From Labilibaculum sp. K2S (GTDB lineage: Bacteria > Bacteroidota > Bacteroidia > Bacteroidales > Marinifilaceae): a stretch of DNA of 64,000 nucleotides. A program made the position numbers and the translations under genes. Location: positions 104,522 through 168,521 of the forward strand of contig NZ_JAUCMW010000006.1 in NCBI RefSeq assembly GCF_030372765.1. The letters run 5' to 3'. The stretch's first letter is position 1; the number at the start of each line of letters is the position of its first letter. The notes under the pieces were generated by a model. That model was not told the origin of the DNA. It ran no database searches and saw only the letters and a list, made by a program, of their open reading frames with translations. Below are positions 35,866 to 47,110 of this stretch, in pieces.

Positions 35866-37446
35866 TTACACATTTTTAGTTTCTTTATTGTTATTTGATA
35901 ATTGCCCGGTGAGTACATTGTCATGCTGCTCAATTAAATTCAGCATTCGAAGAGTAGCCTTTATTGCTGCTTCTATCTGATCCGGATCCAATCCTCGGGT
36001 TTTAAATTCCTTACCCTTGTAATTCCATGCAATAAAAGCTTCCACCAAAGCATCTGATTTTCCTCCCGGAGGAATTCGAACCAGATAATCGGTCAATATT
36101 GGCCGTTCTCTGCCCAATTCGTCATAAATGCTCCAAATGGCATTCATAAAAGCATCGAACTGACCATCACCAGAAGATGTTCCTTCGTACATTTTCCCGT
36201 TTACTTCCAGATTAATAGAAACAAACGGACGCATTCCTTTGGATAAAGACAAAGAATAATGTTTGATCTGAATTGGCATCTCATCCATTGTCTGATTCAA
36301 AACATCAGAAACAATGTAAGGCAAATCATCTATGGTAACTACTTCTTTTTTATCACCCAATTCGATGACCCGCTTTGTAACCAGTTTCATGGTTTCTTCT
36401 TCCAAAGTAATTCCCAGCTCTTCCAGATTTTTTTTAATGTTCGCCTTACCCGATGTCTTGCCAAGGGCATATTTGCGTTCACGTCCAAATCTTTCGGGCA
36501 TTAAACGATTAAAATACAAATCATCCTTTGAATCACCATCGGCATGAACGCCACAGGTTTGTGTGAAAACATTCTCTCCTACCAAAGGCTTATTTCTAGG
36601 GATCCGAATTCCTGAGAAAGTCTCAACAATTCGACTAACAATATTGATTTTGTTCTCATCAACATTTATTTTTCGAACCAAATGATCGTTAATCACTCCT
36701 ATTACGGACGCCAAAGGAGCATTTCCCGCTCGTTCCCCTAAACCGTTCACAGTTGTATGAATGCCATTCACTCCGGCTAAAATTGAAGAATAAACATTCG
36801 CTACAGCCAAATCGTAGTCATTATGAGCATGAAAGTCGAGATGTAATTTTGGATATCTTTCGCGACAAGCGTAACAAAAATCGAAAGCCTGCACCTGATT
36901 CAATATTCCCAAAGTATCGGGCAACATGAAACGCTGAATGTTTTCGTGTTGAAGCTCATCCATCAAATACCAAACGTAATCTCTTGAAGAAATCATCCCA
37001 TTCGACCAATCCTCAAGATATAGGTTTACCTTGATTCCCAGATTTGATGCGTAGGTAACAGCATCTTTTATATCCTGAACATGCTGTCCCGGTGATTTTT
37101 TCAGCTGTCCGTGTAAATGCTTTAATGAACCTTTCGACAGCAAATTCACTACTCTTGCTCCACTTGCATGAATCCAATCAAGAGAGGCAGTTCCGTCAAT
37201 AAAACCCAGAACTTCAATTTTGTCCAGACAATCGTTCTCTTCTGCCCATTTGGTAATTCGCTTTACTGCTTGAAATTCTCCTTCAGATACTCTGGCTGAG
37301 GCTACCTCTATCCGATCTACTTTTAGGGATTGCAGCAATAATTTCGCAACGCCTAACTTTTCCTCGGAATTAAAGCTTACCCCAGAAGTCTGTTCCCCAT
37401 CCCGAAGAGTGGTGTCCATTATTTCTAAGCTACGCAGTTCGTTCAT
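35866..37446 (-). CDS. LeuA-like synthase, probable (R)-citramalate synthase
   Basis: 526 residues. DRE-TIM metallolyase with [23 protein letters not shown] and NGLGERAGNAPLASV, plus a C-terminal regulatory LeuA dimer domain (about 380-500, with GTSSGDGQFDAF). It differs from the second LeuA-like protein in this operon (HCHNDLGMA there, HAHNDYD here) and has the place between leuD and leuB that a second synthase takes in other Bacteroidota. Citramalate synthase condenses acetyl-CoA and pyruvate to start a threonine-independent isoleucine route. The alternative is a second isopropylmalate synthase; sequence alone does not settle it. Confidence 0.75.
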   Translation of the reverse strand: MNELRSLEIMDTTLRDGEQTSGVSFNSEEKLGVAKLLLQSLKVDRIEVASARVSEGEFQAVKRITKWAEENDCLDKIEVLGFIDGTASLDWIHASGARVVNLLSKGSLKHLHGQLKKSPGQHVQDIKDAVTYASNLGIKVNLYLEDWSNGMISSRDYVWYLMDELQHENIQRFMLPDTLGILNQVQAFDFCYACRERYPKLHLDFHAHNDYDLAVANVYSSILAGVNGIHTTVNGLGERAGNAPLASVIGVINDHLVRKINVDENKINIVSRIVETFSGIRIPRNKPLVGENVFTQTCGVHADGDSKDDLYFNRLMPERFGRERKYALGKTSGKANIKKNLEELGITLEEETMKLVTKRVIELGDKKEVVTIDDLPYIVSDVLNQTMDEMPIQIKHYSLSLSKGMRPFVSINLEVNGKMYEGTSSGDGQFDAFMNAIWSIYDELGRERPILTDYLVRIPPGGKSDALVEAFIAWNYKGKEFKTRGLDPDQIEAAIKATLRMLNLIEQHDNVLTGQLSNNNKETKNV

Positions 37447-37460
37447 CTTTGCATGTTCTA

Positions 37461-38045
37461 TTAGTTATTGGCTTCAAAAGCCTCTATCTTTTCTTTTCTT
37501 GCGAGAAGGAAATCGATATCATCGAATCCGTTCAGCAAACAATTTTTCTTGTAAGGATTAATGTCAAAACTTTCGCTTTTACCATTCAAGCTGATGCTTT
37601 GATTCTCCAAATCAACTACGATTTTTTGTTCCTTATTTTCCTGAACAGCATCGAATATATTCGACAAAAATTCAGGCGAAACCATAACAGGAAGTACTCC
37701 GTTATTCAATGCATTATTTTGAAAAATATCAGCAAAGAAACTACTCACAACAACTTTAAAACCGTAATCGTGAATTGCCCATGCGGCATGTTCTCTTGAC
37801 GAACCACTTCCGAAATTCTTTCCTCCCACTAAAATTTCTCCTGAATATTCTGATTGATTCAAAACAAAATCCGGATTTTCTTTTCCATCAGAAGTATATC
37901 TCCAGTCACGGAAAAGATTTTCCCCAAATCCATCACGGCTTGTCGCCTTTAAGAAACGTGCAGGAATAATTTGATCTGTATCCACATTTTCAACAGGAAG
38001 CGGTACATATGTCGATTCCAATGTGGTAAATTTATCTATTGGCAT
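37461..38045 (-). CDS. leuD: 3-isopropylmalate dehydratase small subunit
   Basis: 194 residues. Swivel domain of the isomerase, with [13 protein letters not shown] and the loop [18 protein letters not shown] that closes over the substrate. Partner of LeuC, encoded 68 bp upstream in the transcript; the cimA-like gene follows after 14 bp. It can also serve the citramalate branch. Confidence 0.95.
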   Translation of the reverse strand: MPIDKFTTLESTYVPLPVENVDTDQIIPARFLKATSRDGFGENLFRDWRYTSDGKENPDFVLNQSEYSGEILVGGKNFGSGSSREHAAWAIHDYGFKVVVSSFFADIFQNNALNNGVLPVMVSPEFLSNIFDAVQENKEQKIVVDLENQSISLNGKSESFDINPYKKNCLLNGFDDIDFLLARKEKIEAFEANN

Positions 38046-38113
38046 AATTATTTGCTTTAAGTTATTAGCCGTTGACTTGTCAGCCTTTAGCTAAAATGGA
38101 ATTTGTATTTTGG

Positions 38114-39514
38114 TTAAAACAACTCTCTTGGATCGGAAACAACTCCGGTTATAGCAGCCGCTGCAGCCGTTAACGGACTGGCCAACATTGTTCTTGCTCC
38201 AGGGCCTTGTCTTCCCTCAAAATTTCTATTTGATGTAGAAACGCTGTATTTTCCTGCCGGAATTTTATCGTCGTTCATGGCTAAACATGCAGAACAGCCA
38301 GGCTGACGCATTTTAAATCCTGCTTCTTCCAAAATCTCAACCAAACCTTCTTCTATAGCCTGCTTTTCAACCTGTTTTGATCCGGGAACAATCCATGCAG
38401 TAACTGAATCTGCCTTTTTCTTTCCTTTAACAGCTACAGCTAACATTCGAAGATCTTCGATACGTCCATTGGTACAACTGCCAACAAAAACGTAATCAAC
38501 TTTTTTACCCAATAGTTTGTCTCCCAAACCAAATCCCATATAATCCAATGACTTTTTGAAAGTTGGTAATTCTGTTGGATCCACATCTTTTGCAGTTGGG
38601 ATACTTCCTGAAATACCAATTCCCATTCCTGGGTTGGTTCCATAAGTCAGCATTGGTTCTATATCCGAAGCTTTGTATACATATTCCTTATCGAACTTAG
38701 CTCCCTCATCGGTTTTCAATTCTTTCCATTTGGCCAAAGCTTTTGTCCAGTCCTCGCCTTTTGGTGCGAATTCACGACCTTCTACATAGTCAAAAGTAGT
38801 TTGATCGGGAGCAATCATTCCTCCACGGGCTCCCATCTCGATACTCATGTTACAAACGGTCATACGACCTTCCATACTTAAGCTGCTAACCGCCGATCCT
38901 GCATATTCAACAAAATATCCGGTTGCACCACCTGTTCCCAGTTGTGCTATCACGTAAAGCGTAAGATCTTTTGCAGTAACGCCTTTTTGCAATTCACCAT
39001 CAATAGTAATTCGCATTTTTTTAGGTTTTGGCTGCAAAATACACTGAGTTGCCAAAACCATTTCTACCTCCGAAGTACCGATACCAAAAGCTACAGCTCC
39101 AAAAGCACCGTGTGTTGAAGTATGACTGTCACCACAAACCAGAGTCATTCCCGGTTGTGTATGTCCCAATTCCGGACCTACAACATGAACAATTCCATTG
39201 TATGGATGATTTAAACCATAAAGTGTAATGTTATTTTTCTCACAGTTAGCCGTTAAAGTCTCAACTTGCTTTCTCGACAATTCATCCTTAATGGTTAAGT
39301 GTTGATTTTCTGTCGGAATGTTATGATCTGGAGTCGCAATGGTATTTTCAGGACGAAAAACTTTCATTCCTCTCGCCTCTAATCCAGAGAACGCCTGCGG
39401 ACTGGTAACTTCATGAATCAAATGCTTGTCAATATAAAATACACTGGGGCCTCCTTCAATTTTCTCAACAACGTGAGCATCCCATACTTTATCAAATAGT
39501 GTTTTTGGTTCCAT
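38114..39514 (-). CDS. leuC: 3-isopropylmalate dehydratase large subunit
   Basis: 466 residues. Aconitase-family subunit carrying a [4Fe-4S] cluster: Cys in FVGSCTNGR and the CSAC pair in [12 protein letters not shown]. It interconverts 2- and 3-isopropylmalate with Leu[14 protein letters not shown] and [13 protein letters not shown] are typical. It starts 35 bp after leuA ends. Confidence 0.96.
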   Translation of the reverse strand: MEPKTLFDKVWDAHVVEKIEGGPSVFYIDKHLIHEVTSPQAFSGLEARGMKVFRPENTIATPDHNIPTENQHLTIKDELSRKQVETLTANCEKNNITLYGLNHPYNGIVHVVGPELGHTQPGMTLVCGDSHTSTHGAFGAVAFGIGTSEVEMVLATQCILQPKPKKMRITIDGELQKGVTAKDLTLYVIAQLGTGGATGYFVEYAGSAVSSLSMEGRMTVCNMSIEMGARGGMIAPDQTTFDYVEGREFAPKGEDWTKALAKWKELKTDEGAKFDKEYVYKASDIEPMLTYGTNPGMGIGISGSIPTAKDVDPTELPTFKKSLDYMGFGLGDKLLGKKVDYVFVGSCTNGRIEDLRMLAVAVKGKKKADSVTAWIVPGSKQVEKQAIEEGLVEILEEAGFKMRQPGCSACLAMNDDKIPAGKYSVSTSNRNFEGRQGPGARTMLASPLTAAAAAITGVVSDPRELF

Positions 39515-39549
39515 ATAATTCTTCTGAATATTTTTTATCTAAATCTGTC

Positions 39550-41043
39550 TTATACTATTTTGGAAAGCGCATCAACCAATGCTTCAACAGAAGCTGTAAT
39601 GATATCAACATTCGCCGCAAACCCGTAGACTGTACGACCTTTGTGTTCAACCTGAACATGAACTTTTCCCAAATCATTGCTTCCGCGGGTAAGTGCCTGA
39701 ACAAGGAATTCACCCAAGGTAAATTCTTGTTCTATTAGCTTTTTAACTGCATTAAAACATGCATCAATAGGCCCGTTTCCTTCAGCAGTTGCCGCACAGC
39801 TAACTCCTTTTATTTTCAGATGTACCGTAGCCATCGGAATGGTCGATTTACCGGAAACAACCTGCAGCAATTCCAATTCCACTGATTTCTGCAAATCGCT
39901 AGTATCTCCCATTAATTCCGAAAGATCTTTCTCTGTCAAATTCTTTTTCTGATCAGCAACCACCAAAAACCGATTATAGGCATCATCCAGCTGATCTTTA
40001 GTTAATGTATAACCCAATTGACTTAGGTGATGATTTAATGCTGCACGACCACTTCTGGCTGTTAAAACAATTGCTGATTCCTTAATCCCAACATCAACAG
40101 GATCGATAATTTCGTAATTCTCTCTGTTTTTTAAGAATCCATCCTGATGGATTCCTGATGAATGAGCAAATGCATTTCTGCCTACAATAGCTTTATTTGC
40201 CTGAACAGGCATGTTCATTAAAGAAGAAACCAAACGGCTGGCTGCATAAATTTCCTGACTCTTAATATCTGTGTGGAAAGGTAAAGCGTGATGCGTTTTA
40301 ATGGCCATCACCACCTCTTCCAATGAAGTATTTCCTGCCCGTTCTCCAATTCCGTTTATGGTAACCTCTACCTGACGGGCTCCATTAATTACACCGCTTA
40401 AAGAGTTCGCAGTAGCCATACCCAAATCATTATGGCAATGGGTTGATAAAATTGCTTTGTGAATATTGGAAACATTTTCCATCAGGTACTTTATTTTAGC
40501 ACCATACTCACTTGGAAGGCAATATCCTGTTGTATCAGGAATATTAATAACTGTAGCACCTGCTTTAATAACCGCTTCAACTACTCGGGCCAAATATTCA
40601 TTATCCGAACGCCCTGCATCCTCGGCATAAAACTCAACATCCTCGACATAACGCTTGGCATACTTTACTGCGCGAACAGCACGATCGAGTATTTCCTCGG
40701 GGGTTGAATTCAATTTTGATTTTATGTGATAAGAAGAAGTACCTATTCCTGTATGAATCCTCCCTCTTTTTGCAAATTTAAGAGCCTCGGCAGCCACATC
40801 AATATCCTTTTCAACAGCGCGGGTAAGTGCACATATAATGGGATTACTAACTGCTTTGGCTATTTCGACGACTGAATTGAAATCTCCCGGACTTGAAACA
40901 GGAAAACCTGCTTCTATGACATCCACTCCAAGAGCCTCTAAAGTTCTGGCCACTTCAATTTTCTCAATTGTATTCAATTGACATCCCGGAACTTGTTCAC
41001 CATCTCTAAGTGTGGTATCGAAAATAAATATTTTATCACTCAT
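39550..41043 (-). CDS. leuA: 2-isopropylmalate synthase
   Basis: 497 residues. Condenses acetyl-CoA with 2-oxoisovalerate, first step of leucine synthesis. [14 protein letters not shown], the metal-binding [26 protein letters not shown], and a C-terminal LeuA allosteric domain (about 370-497, ending [19 protein letters not shown]) are present. It is the first gene of the leu half and lies behind its own leader-peptide attenuator (41086-41228), so transcription from the ilv side or from a local promoter must pass that terminator. Confidence 0.94.
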   Translation of the reverse strand: MSDKIFIFDTTLRDGEQVPGCQLNTIEKIEVARTLEALGVDVIEAGFPVSSPGDFNSVVEIAKAVSNPIICALTRAVEKDIDVAAEALKFAKRGRIHTGIGTSSYHIKSKLNSTPEEILDRAVRAVKYAKRYVEDVEFYAEDAGRSDNEYLARVVEAVIKAGATVINIPDTTGYCLPSEYGAKIKYLMENVSNIHKAILSTHCHNDLGMATANSLSGVINGARQVEVTINGIGERAGNTSLEEVVMAIKTHHALPFHTDIKSQEIYAASRLVSSLMNMPVQANKAIVGRNAFAHSSGIHQDGFLKNRENYEIIDPVDVGIKESAIVLTARSGRAALNHHLSQLGYTLTKDQLDDAYNRFLVVADQKKNLTEKDLSELMGDTSDLQKSVELELLQVVSGKSTIPMATVHLKIKGVSCAATAEGNGPIDACFNAVKKLIEQEFTLGEFLVQALTRGSNDLGKVHVQVEHKGRTVYGFAANVDIITASVEALVDALSKIV

Positions 41044-41085
41044 TGTATTTGTGTTTTTACGTATGCTATTACTCGTTTTTGCTGC

Positions 41086-41115
41086 AAAAAAAAATTCTCC
41101 CTGTCTTTGGAAGAA
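41086..41115 (-). terminator. Attenuator terminator upstream of leuA
   Basis: Minus-strand stem TTCTTCC / GGGAGAA (one G-U) with a 7-base loop and nine T residues. It lies 43 bp before the leuA start codon. The 5' arm hexamer TCTTCC (41109-41114) can instead pair with GGAAGA at 41156-41161 inside the end of the leader ORF, a possible antiterminator. Confidence 0.8.
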
Positions 41116-41147
41116 CCTTGCATGATAACCTTACATTAGTTAGAATA

Positions 41148-41228
41148 TTACACAGTCTTCCTTGTTGATTCTCCAATAATGAGATCAATAATCAGGTTAA
41201 AACCAATAAGGATACTATCATAAATCAT
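41148..41228 (-). CDS. leuL: leu operon leader peptide, 26 residues
   Basis: ATG at 41228, TAA at 41148. Residues 6-18 read ILIGFNLIIDLII; in all, 10 of 26 residues are Ile or Leu, with Leu codons CTT, CTG and CTC. The ORF ends with STRKTV, whose AGG-AAG-ACT codons include the hexamer that can pair with the downstream terminator arm. Position, composition and the following terminator fit a transcription-attenuation leader for leuA. The Leu codons are fewer than in the enteric leu leader. Confidence 0.75.
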   Translation of the reverse strand: MIYDSILIGFNLIIDLIIGESTRKTV

Positions 41229-41283
41229 CTTACTAAAGTTTTGGACTATTTTAGAATAACCGGAGAAATCTCCCAATCCCTGA

Positions 41284-41291
41284 CAAACCTA
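41284..41291 (-). promoter_or_regulatory. Possible -7 box for a local leu promoter
   Basis: TAGGTTTG on the minus strand fits TAnnTTTG of Bacteroidota sigma-A promoters, about 56 nt before the leader ATG. No TTTG was found at the expected upstream spacing, so this is weak. Confidence 0.35.
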
Positions 41292-41454
41292 AAAACTTAT
41301 GGCCTTTGGGAAAAACAATTATTCATTTACAATTACGATCTTCAAACTAATTCAAATACATTTCCAGAAACACAAACCAAAACATAAAACCCTACTAACC
41401 TGCAAACTAAGCCAAACTTTGTTTTCTTATTAATGGGATATCCAAGCTTGAAAT

Positions 41455-41488
41455 AAACCTGACAGGTTTTAAAAATCTGTCAGGTTTT
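41455..41488 (-). terminator. Hairpin after ilvC
   Basis: Minus-strand stem AAACCTGACAG / CTGTCAGGTTT, 11-base loop, with only a short T-rich tail. It begins 11 bp after the ilvC stop. It may end part of the ilv transcript, making the leu genes depend on read-through or a local promoter. Confidence 0.65.
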
Positions 41489-41498
41489 GAATGTATTT

Positions 41499-42545
41499 CT
41501 AGTTATTTTCAGGTCTTAATTTACGAACAGCAGTACCTGCCTGCCACATTTCACTTTCGCGAAGTTCCTTTAATTCAGCATCCAATTTCACACGATAATC
41601 GCTTTGACTATTGGAATCAATAGAACGTTGTGCTTCGTTACCCGCAGCAACCTCTTTGTATAATTTCTCAAAAACCGGTTTGGTCGCATCGCGGAAAGGC
41701 TTCCACCAATCTAATGCTCCACGTTGTGCTGTTGTTGAAGTATTTGCATACATCCAATCCATTCCGTTTTCAGCAACCAATGGCATTAAACTTTGAGTTA
41801 ATTCTTCAACAGTTTCGTTAAATGCCTCTGATGGAGAGTGTCCGTTTGCACGTAGAACGTCGTACTGAGCTGCAAAAATTCCCTGAATACATCCCATTAA
41901 AGTTCCACGCTCACCAGTTAAATCAGAGTAAACTTCTCTTTTAAAAGTAGTCTCGAACAGGTAACCTGAACCAACACCAATTCCCAATGCAACAACACGG
42001 TCAAAAGCTTTGCCTGTTGCATCCTGAAAAATTGCGTATGAAGAATTCAAACCACGTCCTTCAAGGAACATTCTTCTCAAACTAGTTCCTGATCCTTTTG
42101 GAGCTACCAAAATCACATCAACATCCTTCGGAGGAACAATGTTCGTACGCTCTTTGTAAGTGATTCCAAAACCATGAGAAAAGTAAAGTGCTTTACCAGG
42201 CTTCAAATATTTCTGTACCGTTGGCCAAACAGCAATCTGTCCTGCATCTGATAACAAATATTGAATAACAGTAGCTTTGTCAAGAGCTTCCTCAATTTCG
42301 AATAAAGTTTCTCCTGGAACCCAACCATCAGCGACAGCTTTATCCCAAGTTTTAGAATCTTTACGCTGACCAACGATTACGTTAAAACCATTATCTTTTA
42401 AATTTAATGATTGACCTGGTCCCTGAACACCATATCCGATAACCGCAATGGTTTCATCTTTCATTACCTCACGTGCTTTTTCCAACGAAAATTCTTCACG
42501 TGTAACTACTTTTTCTTCAACGCCGCCAAAGTTTATTGTTGCCAT
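41499..42545 (-). CDS. ilvC: Ketol-acid reductoisomerase
   Basis: 348 residues from MATINFGG at 42545; an in-frame ATG at 42587 would add 14 residues that do not look like the family. It converts acetolactate and acetohydroxybutyrate to dihydroxy acids with NAD(P)H and Mg. The Rossmann motif IAVIGYGVQGPGQSLNLKDNG (in part) is present, the cofactor loop reads GQRKDSKTW, and the knotted C-terminal domain carries the metal-binding Asp/Glu in DLTGERGTLMG. Fourth of the ilv genes, 165 bp after ilvN. Confidence 0.94.
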   Translation of the reverse strand: MATINFGGVEEKVVTREEFSLEKAREVMKDETIAVIGYGVQGPGQSLNLKDNGFNVIVGQRKDSKTWDKAVADGWVPGETLFEIEEALDKATVIQYLLSDAGQIAVWPTVQKYLKPGKALYFSHGFGITYKERTNIVPPKDVDVILVAPKGSGTSLRRMFLEGRGLNSSYAIFQDATGKAFDRVVALGIGVGSGYLFETTFKREVYSDLTGERGTLMGCIQGIFAAQYDVLRANGHSPSEAFNETVEELTQSLMPLVAENGMDWMYANTSTTAQRGALDWWKPFRDATKPVFEKLYKEVAAGNEAQRSIDSNSQSDYRVKLDAELKELRESEMWQAGTAVRKLRPENN

Positions 42546-42710
42546 TTTTTTTAGATTATTAGATCTTTTTCCTGAGTAATCAGACATTTCGAATCTTCTT
42601 TCTCAGCTCTGCGATCTGAATTAATTATTAATTATATTTTCTTTAATTATGTCTTTAAATACTAATTTCATCAACTAGTTACTAACTACTAACAGCTGGT
42701 ATTTTTATTA

Positions 42711-43226
42711 CTAATTTGATAATTCTTTTAAATAACTTGTAAATTCTTTCTGTTGACAGGATACCGCAACTCGACCCGAACGAGCAAACTGAAGTACGCC
42801 AAATTGCTCTAGTGCATTGAACAGCTCCTGATTTTCGGCCTTGTACCCAACTTTTTCAATCACCAGAAAATCCGGATGAACAGTAAGAATTTTGGCATTC
42901 TGACTTCTCATTAATGCTTCCAGATTTCCATTTAAATCGGGAGAATTTGCAATTTTAAACAATGCCACTTCCTGATGAACAATCTCATCAGCCTCAAAAA
43001 AGAAGGCCTTGAATACTCCGATTATCTTTTCGATTTGACGAACCACGTTCTCAATTTTCATTTCATCCATAAAAACAACGATGGTATATCGGGAAACTCC
43101 TTTTACTTCCGATTCGGAAACAGTTAAGCTTTCTATGTTAATTTTTCTTCTCGAAAAAACGATGGTTACCTCATTCAACAAACCTATGTCGTTTTCAGAA
43201 AAAACCGTTATTGTATATTCTTTCAT
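42711..43226 (-). CDS. ilvN: Acetolactate synthase small (regulatory) subunit
   Basis: 171 residues. N-terminal ACT domain (about 1-75, YTITVFSENDIGLLNEVTIVF) followed by the C-terminal ALS small-subunit domain (about 85-165). It binds the large subunit and gives valine feedback control. Located 108 bp after ilvB. Confidence 0.93.
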   Translation of the reverse strand: MKEYTITVFSENDIGLLNEVTIVFSRRKINIESLTVSESEVKGVSRYTIVVFMDEMKIENVVRQIEKIIGVFKAFFFEADEIVHQEVALFKIANSPDLNGNLEALMRSQNAKILTVHPDFLVIEKVGYKAENQELFNALEQFGVLQFARSGRVAVSCQQKEFTSYLKELSN

Positions 43227-43334
43227 TTTATTTAGATATTAGATGTGAGAAATGAGATACGAGATAAACCCCTATAAATGACTTATTATCCTCTTCTCTT
43301 TTAGCCTTTAAACTTTCTCCTTTTACCTTATTAC

Positions 43335-45035
43335 TTATTCCAATCGCATATCCGATACTGCAGCTCCCGGCGCAATCATTGGTAACACATTACACTCAGT
43401 TTCAACAATCACTTCTAAAAAGAAAGCTCCCGGTGTTTCAAGCATTTCTTTTATTGCAGCATCCAAATCTTCTCTCTTAGATACTCTTTTTCCCTTGATT
43501 CCGTATCCATCAACAATCTTTACAAAATCAGGATTCTCTAACTGAGTATTTGAAAACCGTTGTTCGAAAAACAAATCCTGCCACTGACGTACCATTCCTA
43601 AAAACGAGTTGTTTAATACAATTGTCTTAACCGGCAGGTTATACTGTTTGATTACCGCAAGCTCCTGTAAAGTCATTTGGAATCCGCCATCTCCGGAAAC
43701 AGATACAACCGTTGCATCCATATCAGCTATTTGAGCTCCAATGGCTGCAGGCAAACCAAATCCCATGGTTCCTAATCCTCCTGATGTGATCTGAGTATTT
43801 GGCTTTTTAAACTCATAATACCTGGCACTTGTCATTTGGTGCTGTCCAACATCGGTACACAAAATAGCTTCGCCATTAGTCTGCTCCGATAGCAATCTGA
43901 TTACCTCAGCCATGTTAATGTTTTCCTTATTGGCATAAGCCTGCTTACTAATTACTTTATCAAATTCAAGCTGATAGTAATCTTTGAAAGTCTTCATCCA
44001 CGCTGCTTTTTCTCCACCACTAACCAACTTATTCAATTCGGTTAAAGCTTGTTTAGCATCAGCAAATACAGGTACATCAACTATAATATTCTTGTTGTGT
44101 TCAGATCTGTCTATATCAATATGAATGATTTTTGCCTGTTTGGCATATTTTGCTGTATCTCCGGTTACTCTGTCATCGAAACGCATACCAACTGCAATCA
44201 AAACATCGCATTCGTTGGTGTTCATATTCGGACCATAATTTCCATGCATTCCTAACATTCCAACATACAGTGGATGATCGGTAGGGAATGATGACAATCC
44301 TAACAAAGTACAAGCAACAGGAACCTGAGTCTTCTCAACAAATTCCAGCAATTCTTTTTCTGCTCCCGAAAGAGAGATTCCTTGTCCGGCTAAAAGCAAT
44401 GGTTTCTTTGCACCATTGATTAATGCGGCGGCGGCTTCAATCTCCGACTGATTTATTTTTGGAACCGGCTGATAAGAACGTACCCTTTCGCATTTTTTAT
44501 ATTCGTAATCTGCTGTGGCAATCTGAGCATCCTTAGTGATATCAATTAAAACCGGACCCGGACGACCTGAACGGGCAATATAGAATGCTTTAGCAATCAC
44601 CGCCGCAATTTCATCAGCTCGCGTAATTTGGTAATTCCATTTTGTTACTGGCATTGATAAACCAATCATATTGGTTTCCTGAAAAGCATCAGTTCCCAAT
44701 AAACCACTGGCTACTTGTCCGGTAATTACGACCATAGGAGTCGAATCCAGATATGCATCAGCCAATCCGGTAATTACATTTGTTGCACCAGGACCCGAAG
44801 TTGTAAAACACACACCCGGTTTTTTACTGATTCGTGCATAAGCCTGAGCAGAATGCATTGCTCCTTGTTCATGCCGCGACATGTACTGTTTCATTTCATC
44901 CTGATAATCGTACAAAGCATCGTAAACAGGCATGATTGCACCACCAATGTATCCAAACATGGTATCTACATCTTCCTGAATAAGCGTTCGAACCAAGATC
45001 TCGGCTCCCGATATTCTTTCAATGGTTTTACTCAT
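43335..45035 (-). CDS. ilvB: Acetolactate synthase large (catalytic) subunit
   Basis: 566 residues from [15 protein letters not shown]; in-frame ATGs at 45071 and 45101 would add 12 or 22 residues of non-conserved sequence. TPP- and FAD-dependent condensation of pyruvate with pyruvate or 2-oxobutyrate. The catalytic Glu is in [11 protein letters not shown]; the TPP motif [14 protein letters not shown]...NN is intact near 450-480. Second gene of the operon. Confidence 0.94.
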   Translation of the reverse strand: MSKTIERISGAEILVRTLIQEDVDTMFGYIGGAIMPVYDALYDYQDEMKQYMSRHEQGAMHSAQAYARISKKPGVCFTTSGPGATNVITGLADAYLDSTPMVVITGQVASGLLGTDAFQETNMIGLSMPVTKWNYQITRADEIAAVIAKAFYIARSGRPGPVLIDITKDAQIATADYEYKKCERVRSYQPVPKINQSEIEAAAALINGAKKPLLLAGQGISLSGAEKELLEFVEKTQVPVACTLLGLSSFPTDHPLYVGMLGMHGNYGPNMNTNECDVLIAVGMRFDDRVTGDTAKYAKQAKIIHIDIDRSEHNKNIIVDVPVFADAKQALTELNKLVSGGEKAAWMKTFKDYYQLEFDKVISKQAYANKENINMAEVIRLLSEQTNGEAILCTDVGQHQMTSARYYEFKKPNTQITSGGLGTMGFGLPAAIGAQIADMDATVVSVSGDGGFQMTLQELAVIKQYNLPVKTIVLNNSFLGMVRQWQDLFFEQRFSNTQLENPDFVKIVDGYGIKGKRVSKREDLDAAIKEMLETPGAFFLEVIVETECNVLPMIAPGAAVSDMRLE

Positions 45036-45170
45036 TCCATTTGTATTTTTTGTTTTTGCTGCTACTTCCATTGTGTTTGTTGTTTTAGCCAAAAGCCACA
45101 AGTCGAAAGCTGTAAATTCCTTAACGTTTTTTGACTTCTTTGACTCTATTATTAATTCTTAATTAATAAT

Positions 45171-47006
45171 TTATAATTGTCTGATTGCTCCCTTATCTGC
45201 CGAAGACACAAGTCTTGCGTAAGCCTGAAGAGCTTTTGAAACCTGACGATTACGTCCTCGTGGCACAAATGCTTCCCGGCCAAATGCTTCTTCGTCTTTT
45301 CTTCTCTGTGCTAATTCTTCATCAGAAATACAGACATTAATGCTTCTTTTAGGGATACTGATTTCAATTTTATCACCATTCTGAATTAAAGCAATTGCTC
45401 CTCCGGCTCCTGCTTCAGGAGACACATGACCGATTGATAATCCGGAAGTTCCTCCAGAAAAACGTCCATCAGTAATCAGAGCACATTTTGCTCCCAATCC
45501 CATTGATTTCAGGTAAGAGGTTGGATACAGCATTTCCTGCATTCCGGGTCCACCAGCTGGTCCTTCGTAACGAATCACAACAACATCGCCAGCATTAATC
45601 TGTTTTGTAAGAATGGCTTCGCAAGCATCTTTCTGCGAATAATATACTTTTGCTGTACCTGTAAAATCGAAAACTGACGGATCTACTCCTGCCGTCTTTA
45701 CAATGCTTCCGTTTGGAGCAATGTTTCCGAAGAGAACTGCCAATCCACCATCTTGAGTATAGGCATTTTCCATACTTCGGACACAACCGGTTTCTCTGTC
45801 TTTATCCAGCTCCTTAAAAGCTGTATTTTGAGAAGCAAAAGTCAAGTTTCGACCCAATTGACCTGGTGCAGCATGATATATTTCCAGTGCTTTAGCAGTC
45901 AACTTTTCAGAGAGAAGATCATTCAATTCCAAAGCTTCTTTTAGGTTGGTAGAATCTACACGATACACATCAGTATTTAAAAGATTTCCGCGATCCAATT
46001 CTGCAAGAATACTCATGATTCCTCCCGCCCTGTTCACATCTTCGATGTAATATTTAGGCGAATTTGGAGCTACTTTACACAAATTTGGTGTTTTGCGGGA
46101 AAGCTCATCCATATCTTTCATCGTGAAATCAACTTCGGCTTCATGGGCAATTGCCAACAAGTGAAGCACAGTATTCGTTGATCCTCCCATTGCAATATCC
46201 AAGGTCATTGCATTTCGAAATGCATCAATTGTAGCAATTGATCTTGGTAAAACACGATCGTCACCCTCTTTGTAATATTTATTCGTAATATCTACAATGC
46301 ATTGTGCCGCATCAATAAATAAATCTTTACGAAGTTTATGTGTAGCCAGTAATGTTCCGTTTCCTGCCAATGCCAAACCCAAAGCCTCGTTTAAACAATT
46401 CATTGAATTGGCAGTGAACATTCCTGAACAACTGCCACATGTCGGACAAGCTGATTCTTCAATTTCCTGCATGCGCTCATCACTAACACTATCGTCACCG
46501 GCTTTTACCATGGCATCCACCAAATCAAGCTTCTCACCTTTCGACTCACCGGCTTCCATTGGTCCTCCCGACACGAAAACAGTTGGGATATTTAATCGCA
46601 TGGCTGCCATCATCATTCCAGGAGTAATTTTATCACAGTTGGAAATACAGATCATAGCATCAACCTTGTGCGCATTGCAAACATATTCAACACTATCGGC
46701 AATTACGTCGCGTGAAGGCAGAGAATAAAGCATTCCGTCGTGTCCCATTGCAATTCCATCGTCGATAGCTATCGTATTAAATTCAGCAGCAAAAAAGCCG
46801 GCCTTTTCAATTTCCGCCTTTACCATTTGCCCTACATTTTGCAAGTGCACATGTCCCGGTACAAATTGGCTGAAAGAGTTCACCACCGCAATAACCGGCT
46901 TTCCAAACATTTCTTCTTTCATTCCGTTTGCCCGCCACAAGCTTCTCGCTCCAGCCATTCTTCGGCCTTGTGTGGTCTGATCACTGCGTAATTTATTTTT
47001 ATACAT
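45171..47006 (-). CDS. ilvD: Dihydroxy-acid dehydratase
   Basis: 611 residues, full length. Fe-S dehydratase acting on the valine and isoleucine branches. Cluster and metal residues are in [11 protein letters not shown] and [37 protein letters not shown] is typical. First structural gene of the ilv-leu cluster. Its start lies 49 bp after the second of two tandem attenuator terminators, in a leader of about 450 nt. Confidence 0.96.
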   Translation of the reverse strand: MYKNKLRSDQTTQGRRMAGARSLWRANGMKEEMFGKPVIAVVNSFSQFVPGHVHLQNVGQMVKAEIEKAGFFAAEFNTIAIDDGIAMGHDGMLYSLPSRDVIADSVEYVCNAHKVDAMICISNCDKITPGMMMAAMRLNIPTVFVSGGPMEAGESKGEKLDLVDAMVKAGDDSVSDERMQEIEESACPTCGSCSGMFTANSMNCLNEALGLALAGNGTLLATHKLRKDLFIDAAQCIVDITNKYYKEGDDRVLPRSIATIDAFRNAMTLDIAMGGSTNTVLHLLAIAHEAEVDFTMKDMDELSRKTPNLCKVAPNSPKYYIEDVNRAGGIMSILAELDRGNLLNTDVYRVDSTNLKEALELNDLLSEKLTAKALEIYHAAPGQLGRNLTFASQNTAFKELDKDRETGCVRSMENAYTQDGGLAVLFGNIAPNGSIVKTAGVDPSVFDFTGTAKVYYSQKDACEAILTKQINAGDVVVIRYEGPAGGPGMQEMLYPTSYLKSMGLGAKCALITDGRFSGGTSGLSIGHVSPEAGAGGAIALIQNGDKIEISIPKRSINVCISDEELAQRRKDEEAFGREAFVPRGRNRQVSKALQAYARLVSSADKGAIRQL

Positions 47007-47054
47007 TTTGCTTAATTCGTTAATAGTTTATTCCTGCATGTTTTTGTTTGGATC

Positions 47055-47083
47055 AAAAAAAAAGCCCTTTCGTTGGAAAGGGC
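47055..47083 (-). terminator. ilv attenuator terminator 2 (proximal to ilvD)
   Basis: Perfect stem GCCCTTTC / GAAAGGGC (47076-47083 with 47064-47071), loop of four, then nine T residues on the minus strand. Its 5' arm, GCGCCCTTTCC (47075-47085), can alternatively pair over 11 positions with one mismatch with GGAAAGCGTGC (47122-47132) inside leader ORF 2, which would block the terminator. Confidence 0.9.
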
Positions 47084-47110
47084 GCTAAATAATTTCGTTT
47101 GTACCGAAAG

